Below, piece after piece: positions 14,660 to 22,900 of a stretch of DNA of 33,573 nucleotides; the stretch's first letter is position 1, and each line of letters opens with the position of its first letter. Source of the DNA: an uncultured Oscillospiraceae bacterium (lineage in GTDB: Bacteria > Bacillota > Clostridia > Oscillospirales > Acutalibacteraceae); NCBI GenBank assembly GCA_900549155.1, contig URNF01000008.1:1-33573 (forward strand), read 5' to 3'. The notes below the pieces were generated by a model that ran no database searches, was not told where the DNA came from, and worked only from the letters and a program-made list of their open reading frames with translations. The position numbers and the translations under genes are program-made.

Positions 14660-15037
14660 ATGGAAAGACTGTATCCGCAGCCGGTGGACGTGCGGGAGTT
14701 AAGCCCGCTGACGCTGGCGCTGGTCGGCGACGGCGTGTATGAGCTGATGGTGCGGGAGCGCCTTTGCTGCCTTGCCAACCGCGCGGCGGGGGAATTGCAC
14801 CGCCTGTCGGTGCGGGTGGTGCGCGCCGAGGCGCAGGCAGCGGCGGCAGAGCGCATCGAGCCGCTGCTCACCGAAACGGAAGCCGCCGTCTATCGCCGCG
14901 GCAGAAATGCCCACACCCCGCGCACCGGCAGGGACTATCACATGGCGACGGGGCTGGAAACGCTTTTCGGCTATCTGTATCTGAAAGGCGAGATCGACCG
15001 CGTGCGGACGCTTTTCGGCGCATGCATGGAAGCATAA
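14660..15037 (+). CDS. mrnC: Mini-ribonuclease III
   Basis: Mini-III is an RNase III catalytic domain without an RNA-binding domain; in Bacillus it matures 23S rRNA. The 125-residue protein contains LALVGDGVYELMVRERL, matching the RNase III signature with its catalytic Asp/Glu, a basic GRNAHTPRTGRDYHMATG segment, and GLETLFGYLYL with the second acidic site. ATG 14660 has GAGGTGAG upstream; the frame is open to 14621, inside obg. It overlaps no gene and ends at a strong terminator. Mini-III usually sits beside cysS; the position after obg is less usual. Confidence 0.92.
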   Translation: MERLYPQPVDVRELSPLTLALVGDGVYELMVRERLCCLANRAAGELHRLSVRVVRAEAQAAAAERIEPLLTETEAAVYRRGRNAHTPRTGRDYHMATGLETLFGYLYLKGEIDRVRTLFGACMEA

Positions 15038-15040
15038 AAA

Positions 15041-15068
15041 AAGTGCGGGAAACTCCCGCACTTTTTTC
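15041..15068. terminator. Bidirectional terminator between mrnC and the minus-strand small gene
   Basis: A perfect 10-bp stem AAGTGCGGGA/TCCCGCACTT with loop AAC has A residues before it and TTTTTT after it, so it can end mrnC (+) and the gene at 15087-15317 (-). Confidence 0.9.
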
Positions 15069-15086
15069 TCCGTCACGGCCGCGCGA

Positions 15087-15317
15087 TCACCACTTCTTTT
15101 GCAGCTCCTCGGCGCGTGCCGCGGACACCTGCTTGATGATCTCGGCTTTATAGGGCGAGGTCTCGCCGCCGTTGCCATAGAGGAAATAGTATCCTTCCGG
15201 CGTGCGGTACAGCCGCTCCTCGAAGCCGGCGGGGTCGCCGAAGTTCCCCTCGCTGTGCGCTTTGATGAGCGTGGCGGTTTCGGTGTCATAAAGACGCTTG
15301 CAGATGGTTCTTTGCAT
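15087..15317 (-). CDS. Small conserved clostridial protein (KRLYDTETA type), function unknown
   Basis: The product is 76 residues starting MQRTICKRLYDTETATLIKA, with a middle LYRTPEGYYFLYGNGG. I recognise the pattern (K-R-x-Y-D-T-E-T-A, then R-x-x-x-G-x-Y/F-F-L-Y-G-x-G-G) as a widespread small protein of Clostridia with no known function to my knowledge. It looks soluble, with a short antiparallel-sheet-like core. ATG 15317 is preceded by AAAAGGAG at 7-8 bases; an upstream ATG at 15347 would add ten residues across the ribosome binding site. A TATACT -10 box lies at 15352-15357 on the minus strand but I see no good -35 partner. The gene is isolated, convergent with mrnC. Confidence 0.75.
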   Translation of the reverse strand: MQRTICKRLYDTETATLIKAHSEGNFGDPAGFEERLYRTPEGYYFLYGNGGETSPYKAEIIKQVSAARAEELQKKW

Positions 15318-15520
15318 AACGATCCACTCCTTTTTTATTTTGTCCACTGTCAGTATACACGATGTCGGGGAAAAAATACAGTGGATTTTGACGAAAAACG
15401 GCGTCGGCGGAAAAAATTTACATTTTCATAAAAAATGTGCAAAGTCCCGTCCTTACTGCCTTTTTTCCGTCTTTTGGCGCTGCCGTTTTCGTGCAATACG
15501 GAAAATTTTGCAAAAGAGGA

Positions 15521-15549
15521 TTGACAAACGGCAAAGAACCGCATAATAT
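15521..15549 (+). promoter_or_regulatory. Promoter of acpP
   Basis: Consensus -35 TTGACA (15521-15526), 17-base spacer and -10 TAATAT (15544-15549). A short hairpin GCGGC/GCCGC (15562-15574) lies in the leader before AGGAGG. I see no FapR-type operator. Confidence 0.9.
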
Positions 15550-15599
15550 TTTCATGTGAAAGCGGCATTGCCGCGAAAAAATCAGGAGGATGAGTTTTC

Positions 15600-15827
15600 A
15601 TGGTATTGGAAAAAGTTGCGGCGATCCTGTCCGCACAGTTTGAAGTGGATGCAGATACGATCACGATGGACACCGACTTTGTGGAAGATCTCAACGCCGA
15701 TTCGCTGGATGTTGTGGATATGCTGATGTCGCTGGAAGATGAGTTTGACGTGGAGATCCCCGACGAGGAGATCGAAAACATTCATACGGTGGGCGATCTG
15801 GTCTCCTACATTGAGGAGCACATGTAA
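15600..15827 (+). CDS. acpP: Acyl carrier protein
   Basis: ACP carries the growing acyl chain in fatty acid synthesis. The 75-residue acidic protein has the phosphopantetheine site DSL at 34-36 (Ser35) within FVEDLNADSLDVVDMLMSLE, and the helix III/IV segment EIPDEEIENIHTVGDL. Its length is normal. AGGAGG lies about 10 bases before the ATG. It stands alone here, with its own promoter and terminator rather than inside a fab cluster. Its acylated form would be the substrate of the thioesterase at 6485. Confidence 0.96.
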   Translation: MVLEKVAAILSAQFEVDADTITMDTDFVEDLNADSLDVVDMLMSLEDEFDVEIPDEEIENIHTVGDLVSYIEEHM

Positions 15828-15837
15828 GAAAAACCGT

Positions 15838-15870
15838 GGGGCTGTCGCAAAAGCGGCAGCCTTTGTTTTT
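15838..15870 (+). terminator. Terminator after acpP
   Basis: GGCTGTCGC/GCGGCAGCC (15840-15848 with 15853-15861, loop AAAA) followed by TTTGTTTTT. The interrupted T run could allow some read-through into rimI, which begins 14 bases later. Confidence 0.82.
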
Positions 15871-15883
15871 GGGGGTGAGGGAT

Positions 15884-16345
15884 GTGTGGACGGTCGCGCC
15901 GATGACGGCGGCAGACGCGGCGGCGGTTGCCGCACTGGAGCGGGCGTGCTTTGCGCACCCATGGTCGGAGGATGCCGTCGCCGCAGAGCTCACAAATCCC
16001 GCCGCCGTGTTTTTGGTGGCAAAAACGGCAAGCGGGGAGATCGGCGGCTATGTCGGGATGCTTTGCGCTGCCGACGAGGGCGCGATCACGAATGTCGCGG
16101 TGTCGCCGCACTGCAGGCGAAAGGGCTGCGCCGACGCGCTTTTGACGGCGCTTTGCGTGCGGGCGGCGGGGCTTTGCCGCATTGCCCTTGAGGTGCGGGT
16201 GAGCAACATAGCGGCGATCGCGCTGTATGAAAAGCACGGGTTTTCAAAGGTCGGCGTGCGCCCGCGCTTTTACCGCACCCCGACCGAGGACGCCTATATC
16301 ATGATGCGGGAACGGAGAGTGGAAGATGTACATACTGGGAATTGA
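15884..16345 (+). CDS. rimI: Ribosomal protein S18-alanine N-acetyltransferase (GNAT)
   Basis: This GNAT-fold acetyltransferase is named for acetylating ribosomal protein S18; in practice many members have broad N-terminal specificity. From GTG 15884 (ribosome binding site GGGTGAGGG upstream) it has 153 residues. It has the N-terminal ALERACFAHPWSEDAVAAEL, the acetyl-CoA loop VAVSPHCRRKGCADALL (R-x-x-G-x-A), and the C-terminal EVRVSNIAAIALYEKHGF typical of RimI. A longer frame from 15836 would run through the acpP terminator, so I reject it. It overlaps tsaD by 20 bases, the usual RimI-TsaD neighbourhood; tsaB and tsaE are not in the window. Confidence 0.9.
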   Translation: MWTVAPMTAADAAAVAALERACFAHPWSEDAVAAELTNPAAVFLVAKTASGEIGGYVGMLCAADEGAITNVAVSPHCRRKGCADALLTALCVRAAGLCRIALEVRVSNIAAIALYEKHGFSKVGVRPRFYRTPTEDAYIMMRERRVEDVHTGN

Positions 16346-17339
16346 GTCCTCCTGCGACGACACCGCGGCGGCGGTGGTGAGAGACGGCAGGGAGATGCTG
16401 TCAAACGTCGTGGCATCGCAGGTGGAAGAACACCGCCTCTATGGCGGCGTGGTGCCCGAAATTGCGTCAAGACGGCACACCGAGGCGATCTCCGCCGTGG
16501 CGGAAAAGGCGCTTTCGGACGCGGGCATGACCGTCGCGGACGTTGACGGCATCGCCGTGACCTATGCGCCGGGGCTGATCGGCGCGCTGCTGGTCGGCGT
16601 GAATTTTGCAAAGGGGCTGGCACTGGCGACGGGAAAGCCCCTCATCCCGACGCACCATCTGCGCTCGCACATCGCGGCAAACTATCTGGCGCATGCGGAC
16701 TTAAAGCCGCCCTTTTTGTGCCTTGTGGTGTCCGGCGGGCACAGCCACATTGTCGAGGTGAAGGACTACACCGATTTTCGCGTTGTCGGCAGAACGCGCG
16801 ACGATGCGGCGGGCGAATGCTTCGATAAGGCGGCGCGCGCCATGGGGATGCCCTATCCCGGCGGCATCGCGCTCGACAAGATCGCCGAGGACGGGGATGA
16901 AACGGCGTTTCATTTTCCGCGGCCGCGCGTGGACGGCAGCCCCTATGATTTCAGCTTTTCGGGGCTGAAGACCGCGGTGCTCAATATGCTGCACAACGCC
17001 GAGCAAAAGGGGGAGACCCTGCCGAAAGCCGACGTGTGTGCGTCATTCCGCAAGGCGGTCGTCGACATGCTGTCCGAGAACTTTTTGCAGGCAGCGGCGG
17101 ACACGGGTGCAAAAACGCTGGTGCTGGCGGGCGGCGTTTCCGCCAACCGGGGCTTGCGCCGCCGACTGGAGACGGAATGTGCAAAACGCGGACTTTCGCT
17201 GTTCATGCCGCCGGTTGCGCTGTGCGGCGACAACGGCGCGATGGTCGCGGCACAGGGGTATTATGAGCTTATGGCGGGACACACGGCGGGCATGGATCTC
17301 AACGCGATTGCATCTTTGTCCATCGAAAATTGTGAATAA
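16326..17339 (+). CDS. tsaD: tRNA N6-adenosine threonylcarbamoyltransferase
   Basis: TsaD transfers the threonylcarbamoyl group onto A37 of ANN-decoding tRNAs, together with TsaB and TsaE. The 337 residues show the ASKHA nucleotide-binding start YILGIESSCDDTAAAVV, IASRRHTEAI, the metal-site THHLRSHIAANY (H111 and H115), SGGHSHIVEV, AGECFDKAARAMGMPYPGG, and the C-terminal LCGDNGAM with the third metal ligand near D302. The length is normal. The start ATG lies inside the rimI end with a GAGAGTGGAAG stretch upstream. Confidence 0.97.
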   Translation: MYILGIESSCDDTAAAVVRDGREMLSNVVASQVEEHRLYGGVVPEIASRRHTEAISAVAEKALSDAGMTVADVDGIAVTYAPGLIGALLVGVNFAKGLALATGKPLIPTHHLRSHIAANYLAHADLKPPFLCLVVSGGHSHIVEVKDYTDFRVVGRTRDDAAGECFDKAARAMGMPYPGGIALDKIAEDGDETAFHFPRPRVDGSPYDFSFSGLKTAVLNMLHNAEQKGETLPKADVCASFRKAVVDMLSENFLQAAADTGAKTLVLAGGVSANRGLRRRLETECAKRGLSLFMPPVALCGDNGAMVAAQGYYELMAGHTAGMDLNAIASLSIENCE

Positions 17340-17363
17340 TTTCTCAAATCTTGTATTTTGCTC

Positions 17364-17391
17364 TTGAAATCCCGAAAATTTGTCGTATAAT
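17364..17391 (+). promoter_or_regulatory. Promoter of pckG
   Basis: -35 TTGAAA (17364-17369), 16-base spacer and perfect -10 TATAAT (17386-17391). Transcription would start near 17398, giving a leader of about 70 bases. Confidence 0.85.
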
Positions 17392-17400
17392 GTTATTCGA

Positions 17401-17456
17401 CGGAAGATGGTTTTCCGATGGAGACCTTCCGATTATATCCGTATTTTACGGAAAGG
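17401..17456 (+). promoter_or_regulatory. pckG leader with mutually exclusive hairpins at the ribosome binding site
   Basis: Four short segments can pair in alternative ways. CGGAAG (17401-17406) can pair with TTTTCCG (17411-17417) or with CTTCCG (17426-17431). CCTTCCG (17425-17431) can pair with CGGAAAGG (17449-17456, one bulged A), which contains the pckG ribosome binding site. So one fold hides the site and another frees it. No known riboswitch class is recognised. This is an inference from pairing only. Confidence 0.4.
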
Positions 17457-17466
17457 AGAGGCAATT

Positions 17467-19227
17467 ATGACCAAGAATGCATCTATCCTCAAGTGGGTAG
17501 AAGAAAAGAAGAATTGGTTGCAGCCGGACGAGGTCATGTGGATCGACGGCAGCGAGGCACAGCTGGAGATGCTGCGCGCGCAGGCGTGCCAGACCGGCGA
17601 GCTGATCAAGCTGAATGAAGAGAAGCTGCCGGGCTGCTATCTGCATCGCTCCAATCCGAATGATGTGGCGCGTGTCGAGGGCAGAACCTTTATCTGCTCC
17701 GAAAAGGAAGAGGACGCCGGCCCGACCAACAACTGGATGGCGCCCGACAAGGCGTATGCGCTGCTTGACGACATCACCAAGGGTGCCTATCACGGCCGCA
17801 CCATGTATGTCATCCCCTATGCGATGGGCGCGATCGGTTCTCCCTTTGCCAAATACGGCATCGAGATCACCGACTCCATCTATGTTGTGGTGAGCATGGC
17901 GATCATGACCCGTATGGGTGAGGCGGTCTATGATGCGCTGGGCGACAGCGAGGACTGGATCCGCGGTCTGCACTGCAAGTGCGATATCGACGCTGAGAAG
18001 CGCTATATCTGCCACTTCCCGCAGGACAACACCATCATTTCCGTGAACTCCGGCTACGGCGGCAACGTTCTGCTTGGCAAGAAGTGCTTTGCGCTGCGCA
18101 TCGCTTCGAACCTCGGCAGACAGGAAGGCTGGCTTGCCGAGCATATGCTGATCCTCGGCGTGGAGTATCCGAACGGCGAGAAGAAATATGTGGCGGCGGC
18201 GTTCCCGTCCGCTTGCGGCAAGACCAATCTTGCCATGCTGATCCCGCCGGAGCTGTACCGTGAAAAGGGCTACAAGATCTGGTGTGTCGGCGACGACATC
18301 GCCTGGATGCGCATCGGCCCGGACGGCAGACTGTGGGCGGTCAACCCCGAGAACGGCTTCTTTGGCGTTGCACCGGGCACGAACATGAAGTCCAACCCGA
18401 ACGCCCTCATTTCCACCAAGAAGAACACCATCTTCACCAACGTGGTGCATAACCTCGACGACAACACCGTGTGGTGGGAAGGCATGGATAAGAACCCGCC
18501 GAAGAACGCGGAAAACTGGAAGGGCGAGAAGTGGGATTGCACCGACGGCTCCAAGGGCGCGCATCCCAACTCCCGTTTCACCGCACCGGCAAAGAACTGC
18601 CCCTGCGTGTCTCCGGAATTTGACTCCCACACCGGCGTGCCGATCTCCGCGATCGTGTTCGGCGGCAGACGTGCCAAGACCGCTCCGCTGGTCTATCAGT
18701 CCCGCGACTGGAACAACGGCGTGTTCGTCGGCTCCATCATGGCGTCCGAGACCACCGCTGCCGCGACCGGCGCTGTCGGCGTTGTGCGCCGCGATCCTAT
18801 GGCGATGCTGCCGTTCTGCGGCTATCACATGGGCGACTATTGGGCACACTGGCTCGAAATGGGCGAAAAGCTCGGCGACAAAGCGCCGAAGATCTTCAAC
18901 GTCAACTGGTTCCGCACCGACGACGAAGGCCACTTCATTTGGCCGGGCTTCGGCGACAACCTGCGCGTGCTGGAGTGGATTTTGAAGCGCTGCGAGGACA
19001 AGGCGGACGCCGTGGAGACCCCGATCGGCTTCGTGCCGCATGCTGAGGATATCAACATCGAAGGTCTGGAGATTTCTCTCGACACCCTGAAGGGTCTGCT
19101 CAATGTCGACCGCGACCTGTGGAAGAGCGAGACCGCGGGCATCACCGAGTTCTATGCCAAGTTCGGCGACAAGCTCCCCGAGGAGCTGCGTCACCAGCTG
19201 GATGCGCTCAAAGCGCGCCTCGGCTGA
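17467..19227 (+). CDS. pckG: Phosphoenolpyruvate carboxykinase (GTP)
   Basis: It interconverts oxaloacetate plus GTP with PEP plus CO2 plus GDP; in fermenting gut Clostridia it may run in the carboxylating direction (inference). The 586-residue protein is of the GTP family: the P-loop is FPSACGKTNLAM with the GTP-type ACGKT, the SGYGGNVLLGKKCFALRIAS segment, a metal/substrate DDIAWM region, PKNAENWKGEKWDC, and MGDYWAHWLEMGEKLG. The ATP-type PckA common in Firmicutes is much shorter and unrelated in detail. ATG 17467 has GAAAGGAGAG upstream; the frame is open to 17380 through the promoter and is not used. It is monocistronic. Confidence 0.96.
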   Translation: MTKNASILKWVEEKKNWLQPDEVMWIDGSEAQLEMLRAQACQTGELIKLNEEKLPGCYLHRSNPNDVARVEGRTFICSEKEEDAGPTNNWMAPDKAYALLDDITKGAYHGRTMYVIPYAMGAIGSPFAKYGIEITDSIYVVVSMAIMTRMGEAVYDALGDSEDWIRGLHCKCDIDAEKRYICHFPQDNTIISVNSGYGGNVLLGKKCFALRIASNLGRQEGWLAEHMLILGVEYPNGEKKYVAAAFPSACGKTNLAMLIPPELYREKGYKIWCVGDDIAWMRIGPDGRLWAVNPENGFFGVAPGTNMKSNPNALISTKKNTIFTNVVHNLDDNTVWWEGMDKNPPKNAENWKGEKWDCTDGSKGAHPNSRFTAPAKNCPCVSPEFDSHTGVPISAIVFGGRRAKTAPLVYQSRDWNNGVFVGSIMASETTAAATGAVGVVRRDPMAMLPFCGYHMGDYWAHWLEMGEKLGDKAPKIFNVNWFRTDDEGHFIWPGFGDNLRVLEWILKRCEDKADAVETPIGFVPHAEDINIEGLEISLDTLKGLLNVDRDLWKSETAGITEFYAKFGDKLPEELRHQLDALKARLG

Positions 19228-19240
19228 ATATATCCGTAAC

Positions 19241-19279
19241 AAAGAACGGCTGTGCATTTGCACAGCCGTTCTTTTTTTT
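19241..19279 (+). terminator. Terminator of pckG
   Basis: A 15-bp perfect stem (19241-19255 with 19260-19274, loop ATTT, core ACGGCTGTGC) ends in a run of T. It may also serve the convergent minus-strand gene, with a weaker T run in that direction. A nine-base copy of one arm (GCACAGCCG) is repeated just after it. Confidence 0.93.
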
Positions 19280-19294
19280 GCACAGCCGATTTTT

Positions 19295-19471
19295 TTATGT
19301 TTTCTGATTTTCCAGATCCTGAAGCGCAGCCCGCACCGCCGCGACCACGAATGCGGAAAAGGTGCAGTCCTTTCCCGTGATGGCGGTTTCCACCGCCTCG
19401 ATCACATCATTCGGGAAACGGATCGTTTTGTTTGTCGTCGGCGGTATCACCGGAATATGAAAGCTGCCCAT
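19295..19471 (-). CDS. Small ribbon-helix-helix-like protein (YlcI/YnfO type)
   Basis: The 58-residue product starts MGSFHIPVIPPTTNKTIRFP and continues NDVIEAVETAITGKDCTFSA, then FVVAAVRAALQDLENQ. The short strand KTIRFP followed by two helices fits a ribbon-helix-helix DNA-binding fold; I recall such proteins as the YlcI/YnfO group, common in Clostridia and often near mobile DNA. ATG 19471 has GAGGTGAG upstream; the frame runs back to 19567 through a hairpin element and is not likely used. Its target is unknown. It is convergent with pckG and downstream of the DUF559 gene. Confidence 0.7.
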   Translation of the reverse strand: MGSFHIPVIPPTTNKTIRFPNDVIEAVETAITGKDCTFSAFVVAAVRAALQDLENQKT

Positions 19472-19502
19472 ACATCTCACCTCACAATATTCAATATATT
19501 CG

Positions 19503-19579
19503 GCTCCCTCTGATGAGGGGTTATGGTGACTGTGAATTTGCGCACCTACCAAAAGCTCCCCTGACAAGGGGAGCTTTTT
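19503..19579. repeat. Pair of CTCCC-type hairpins next to the DUF559 gene
   Basis: CCCTC/GAGGG (19506-19510 with 19515-19519) and a 12-bp stem AAAAGCTCCCCT/AGGGGAGCTTTT (19551-19562 with 19567-19578) share the CTCCCYTGA...GGGGAG design. The second also works as a terminator and lies inside the end of the DUF559 frame. From memory, hairpins of this design accompany DUF559 genes in many clostridial genomes; that part is not verifiable here. Confidence 0.55.
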
Positions 19580-19925
19580 CTGCCGAAACCGCTCTGTCTA
19601 TGTATGCGCACACACCGGCAAAATTGCGGTCGATGTCGGTATTGCAGATGCGCACGACCCGCAGGTTCATTTTCTCCAATTCCGCTGTGCGCGCAGCGTC
19701 CCTTTCGGCAGCTTCTGCCGTATAGTGACCGCCGCCGTCAAGCTCGATAACAAGCCGTGCTTTTGCACAGTAGAAGTCTGCGATATAGTTCCCGATCGCT
19801 TTTTGCCTTTGAAACCGCAGGGGGTAGCTTCGCAAAAATTGAAACCAAAGCTTTCGTTCCCACGGTGTCATATTTTTTCTTAAGCTTTTTGCAAGGGGAA
19901 TGCTTTATTTGTTGTATGGCTTCAT
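19521..19925 (-). pseudogene. DUF559 (Vsr-like) endonuclease-family gene with a stop at codon 7
   Basis: From ATG 19925 (GAGAGG site upstream) the frame reads MKPYNK, then TAA (19907-19905), then continues in frame as SIPLAKSLRKN and MTPWERKLWFQFLRSYPLRF. This is the normal continuous N-terminus of DUF559 proteins, so the TAA looks like a nonsense change in an otherwise intact gene. An internal ATG at 19871 could still give 116 residues with GNYIADFYC and LVIELDGGGHY, the Vsr/PD-(D/E)xK-like core, but it has no ribosome binding site. The C-terminal tail (SAEKAPLVRGAFG) is read through a hairpin repeat. DUF559 proteins are predicted nucleases of unclear role. The gene begins 9 bases after the helicase stop. 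Confidence 0.75.
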
Positions 19926-19934
19926 TTTTACCTC

Positions 19935-22900
19935 TCAAAGCAGCTGCAGCAGTTCCTGCGCGGAGAGGGCGGAGAGTGAGGTGATGCCGCCGGACAGCAC
20001 TGCGTCGGCGATCTCCTGCTTTTGCTCCTGCAGGCGGCAAATTTTCTCCTCGACCGTGTTCTGCACCACAAGGCGCACCACCTGCACGGGGTTTTCCTGT
20101 CCGATGCGGTGGGCGCGATCGGTCGCCTGCTGCTGCGCGGCGAGATTCCACCACGGGTCATAGTGAATGACCACATCTGCGCCCGTGAGGTTCAGCCCCG
20201 TGCCGCCTGCCTTGAGCGAAATGAGAAACACCTGCGTGTCGCCGCTGTTGAACGCCTGCACAAGCTTCGTCCGCTCGGCGGCGGGGGTCGAGCCGACCAG
20301 CGTCATGTGCGAGATGCCCGCGCGGTCGAGATCCTTTTCGAGAATGGCAAGCATCGAGGTGAACTGGGAGAAAAGCAGGACGCGGTGACCGTTGTCGCAC
20401 GCCTGCCGCACCACCTCAAGGCACGCCTGCCGCTTGCAGCTGACCGCCTTATACCCGTCGGTGCACAGCGACGGGTCGCAGCAGATCTGCCGAAGCCGCA
20501 TCAAAAGCGTCAGCACCGACAGACGGCTTTTTTCGAACGTGCCCGCTGCCAGCTCCGCGTGGATCTTTTGCTCCACCTGTGCCGCACAGGCGGCATAGAG
20601 CTTTTCCTGCTCCTCGTCCATGGTGGCGGTGAGCACCTGTTCCGTTTTCGGCGGCAGTTCTTTCAGCACATCCTTTTTCAGCCGCCGCAGCAGAAACGGC
20701 GCGATAATCGCAGCAAGGCGGGACAGCGGCGCTGTCTCGCCGTCCTTGACGATGGGCTGTTCAAAATGCTTTTTGAAATAGCTGTAGCTGTATAAAAAGC
20801 CCGGCATCAGAAAATCGAAAATGCTCCAAAGCTCCGACAGCCGATTTTCCATCGGCGTGCCGGTCAGCGCAAAGCGCCGCTCGGACACGATCGCCTTGAC
20901 CGCGCGGGCGTTTTGCGTCTGCTGATTTTTGATGTATTGCGCCTCGTCCAGGATGTGATAGTGAAAGCGCAGATCCTTATAGAGCAGGATGTCGCGCTTT
21001 AAGAGATCATAGGACGTCACCAGCACGCGATAGTCTCCGATGTCGGACAAAAGTGCCGCACGCAGCATGGCGTCGCCCGTCACCGCCATCACCGTCAGGC
21101 TCGGCGCAAAACGGTGCAGCTCGCACACCCAGTTGAGCACCAGCGAGGTCGGGCACACCACAAGCGAGGGGAGCGGAGAGCGCGTCTCATCAGAAAGCAG
21201 AAGACTGATGATCTGCAGCGTCTTGCCGAGCCCCATGTCGTCCGCCAAAATGCCGCCGAAGCCCGCCGCGTCCAGTGCACGCAGCCAGCGAAAGCCCTCT
21301 TTCTGATACGGCCGCAGCACGTTTTCGAGCGTTTCCGGCACGGGATAGGGCGCTTTTGCGGCGTTTTCGATCTCGTCTGCCAGCGCTTTGAACACCGCCG
21401 CCTGATGAAAACGCAGCTGCGGGCGGCTTGCCATGAGCGATTGGAGCTGCAGCGCGCGATAGCGCGGCAGCGTGATCTTGCCGCTTTTCAGCTCGGCGGG
21501 GGACAGCGCCAGCTCGTCGGTGAACGTCAACAGCGCCTGCACGTTTTCGTCGGAAAGCGACACGAACGTGCCGCTTTTCAGCCGCGAAAAGCGCTTGTTT
21601 TCGCGAAATGCCGCGAGCAGTGCCGCAAGCTCGCTTTTGTCCCATTGCGACAGATCGACGGAAAGCTCCAAAAGATCGCCCGAAATGTTCACGCCGACCG
21701 AGACCTTCGGCGGAGGGGCGGGACGCAGACGGCGGAACGCATCGGTGGCAAACACCTCGCAAAGCGCTTCCAGCTGCGGCAATCCCTCGGTCAGAAAATC
21801 AAACAGCCGCTCGTCGTCATCGTGCAGCGTCGCTTCGCCCGTTGACGGCAGAAAGCCGGTGAAATATTGTTCAATGAGCGACTGCACCGCCCACTCGCCG
21901 CGCAGATCGCGGCATTCGTTCGATTTGGCGGGGGTGAAAAGCGCGATTTGCCGCTCGCCGTAGCAAAACTGCACGGCGGCGGTGACCGTGCCCCCCTCGC
22001 GGCAGTCGAGATAGAGACTGGTCAAAAGCGGCTTTGGCAAAAAGCTGCGCCACCCGTCGTCCCCCGTGATGGGCAGGATCGGCTCGACCACCGTCAGCAC
22101 CTTGGCGCAAAAAGCGGGCAGATCGTCGTCGGAAACGGTCAGCTCGCCGCCCGCCGTGTGGGCGGCAATGAGCCAGTCGCGGGCGTTTGTAAAGGCGGGG
22201 GTGGTGCGAAAGAGGGCGGTGTCGGTCGCGACAAAAAAGTGCTCCGCGCCGTAAAACGGCACGGCAAACGGCGTTTTGAAGGCAAAGCCCGCCTTGCGCT
22301 TTTGAGCCGTGACGGAAAGCGGCGGATCGCCCGCCGTGAGGGCGAGGGAATAGGTCTGCCGCTCCATGCGCACGGAAAGGTTTTGTCCCTCATACAGTTC
22401 AAAAAGGCGGTCGCACGCGGCGGGGGACAGCGGCAGCTCCCGCCCCGTGGGGGCGCATCTGCCCATCGCGCGCAGCGCGCGCTTTTGCGCGAGCAGCAGG
22501 GAAAGCAGCCTTTGCCCGTCGGCGGTGAAGGCGTTTTCGGTGTGATAAAACGAGAACTGCTCGCTGTAGGCGAAGTCCTCGCCGCGCTCCATCGCGTCGA
22601 AAAAGCGGGAGATGTTTTTGACGATATAGCTGCGCTTGCCGCCGCCGACCGTCAGCATCAGCGATGCCTGTCCGCCCGCCAGAAGCAGTGTCGGGGTGAG
22701 GGTGATCGGCGCGGCGGTTTTGTGTACGGCACCGGCCTCTCCCGCAAAATAACGGTTCATGAGCTGCCGTGCCGCCTCGGCGGTGGGCGTGTCGGCGTCA
22801 TAAAGGCAGGAAGCAGGCGTCAGACCGCCGATCATGTCCTTGTAGTATTTGTCCGCCAGCGTCGCCACAATGTGGCGACACGCGCCGTCCTCAAACTGCC

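Noticed and set aside
17446..19263. A 605-codon minus-strand open frame opposite pckG
   Set aside because: It mirrors pckG codon structure and runs through both the pckG terminator and its leader; composition is that of a shadow frame.
19872..19984. Plus-strand coding in the helicase/DUF559 junction (frame 19757-19984)
   Set aside because: It is antisense to two minus-strand frames with family features and shows no recognisable protein pattern.
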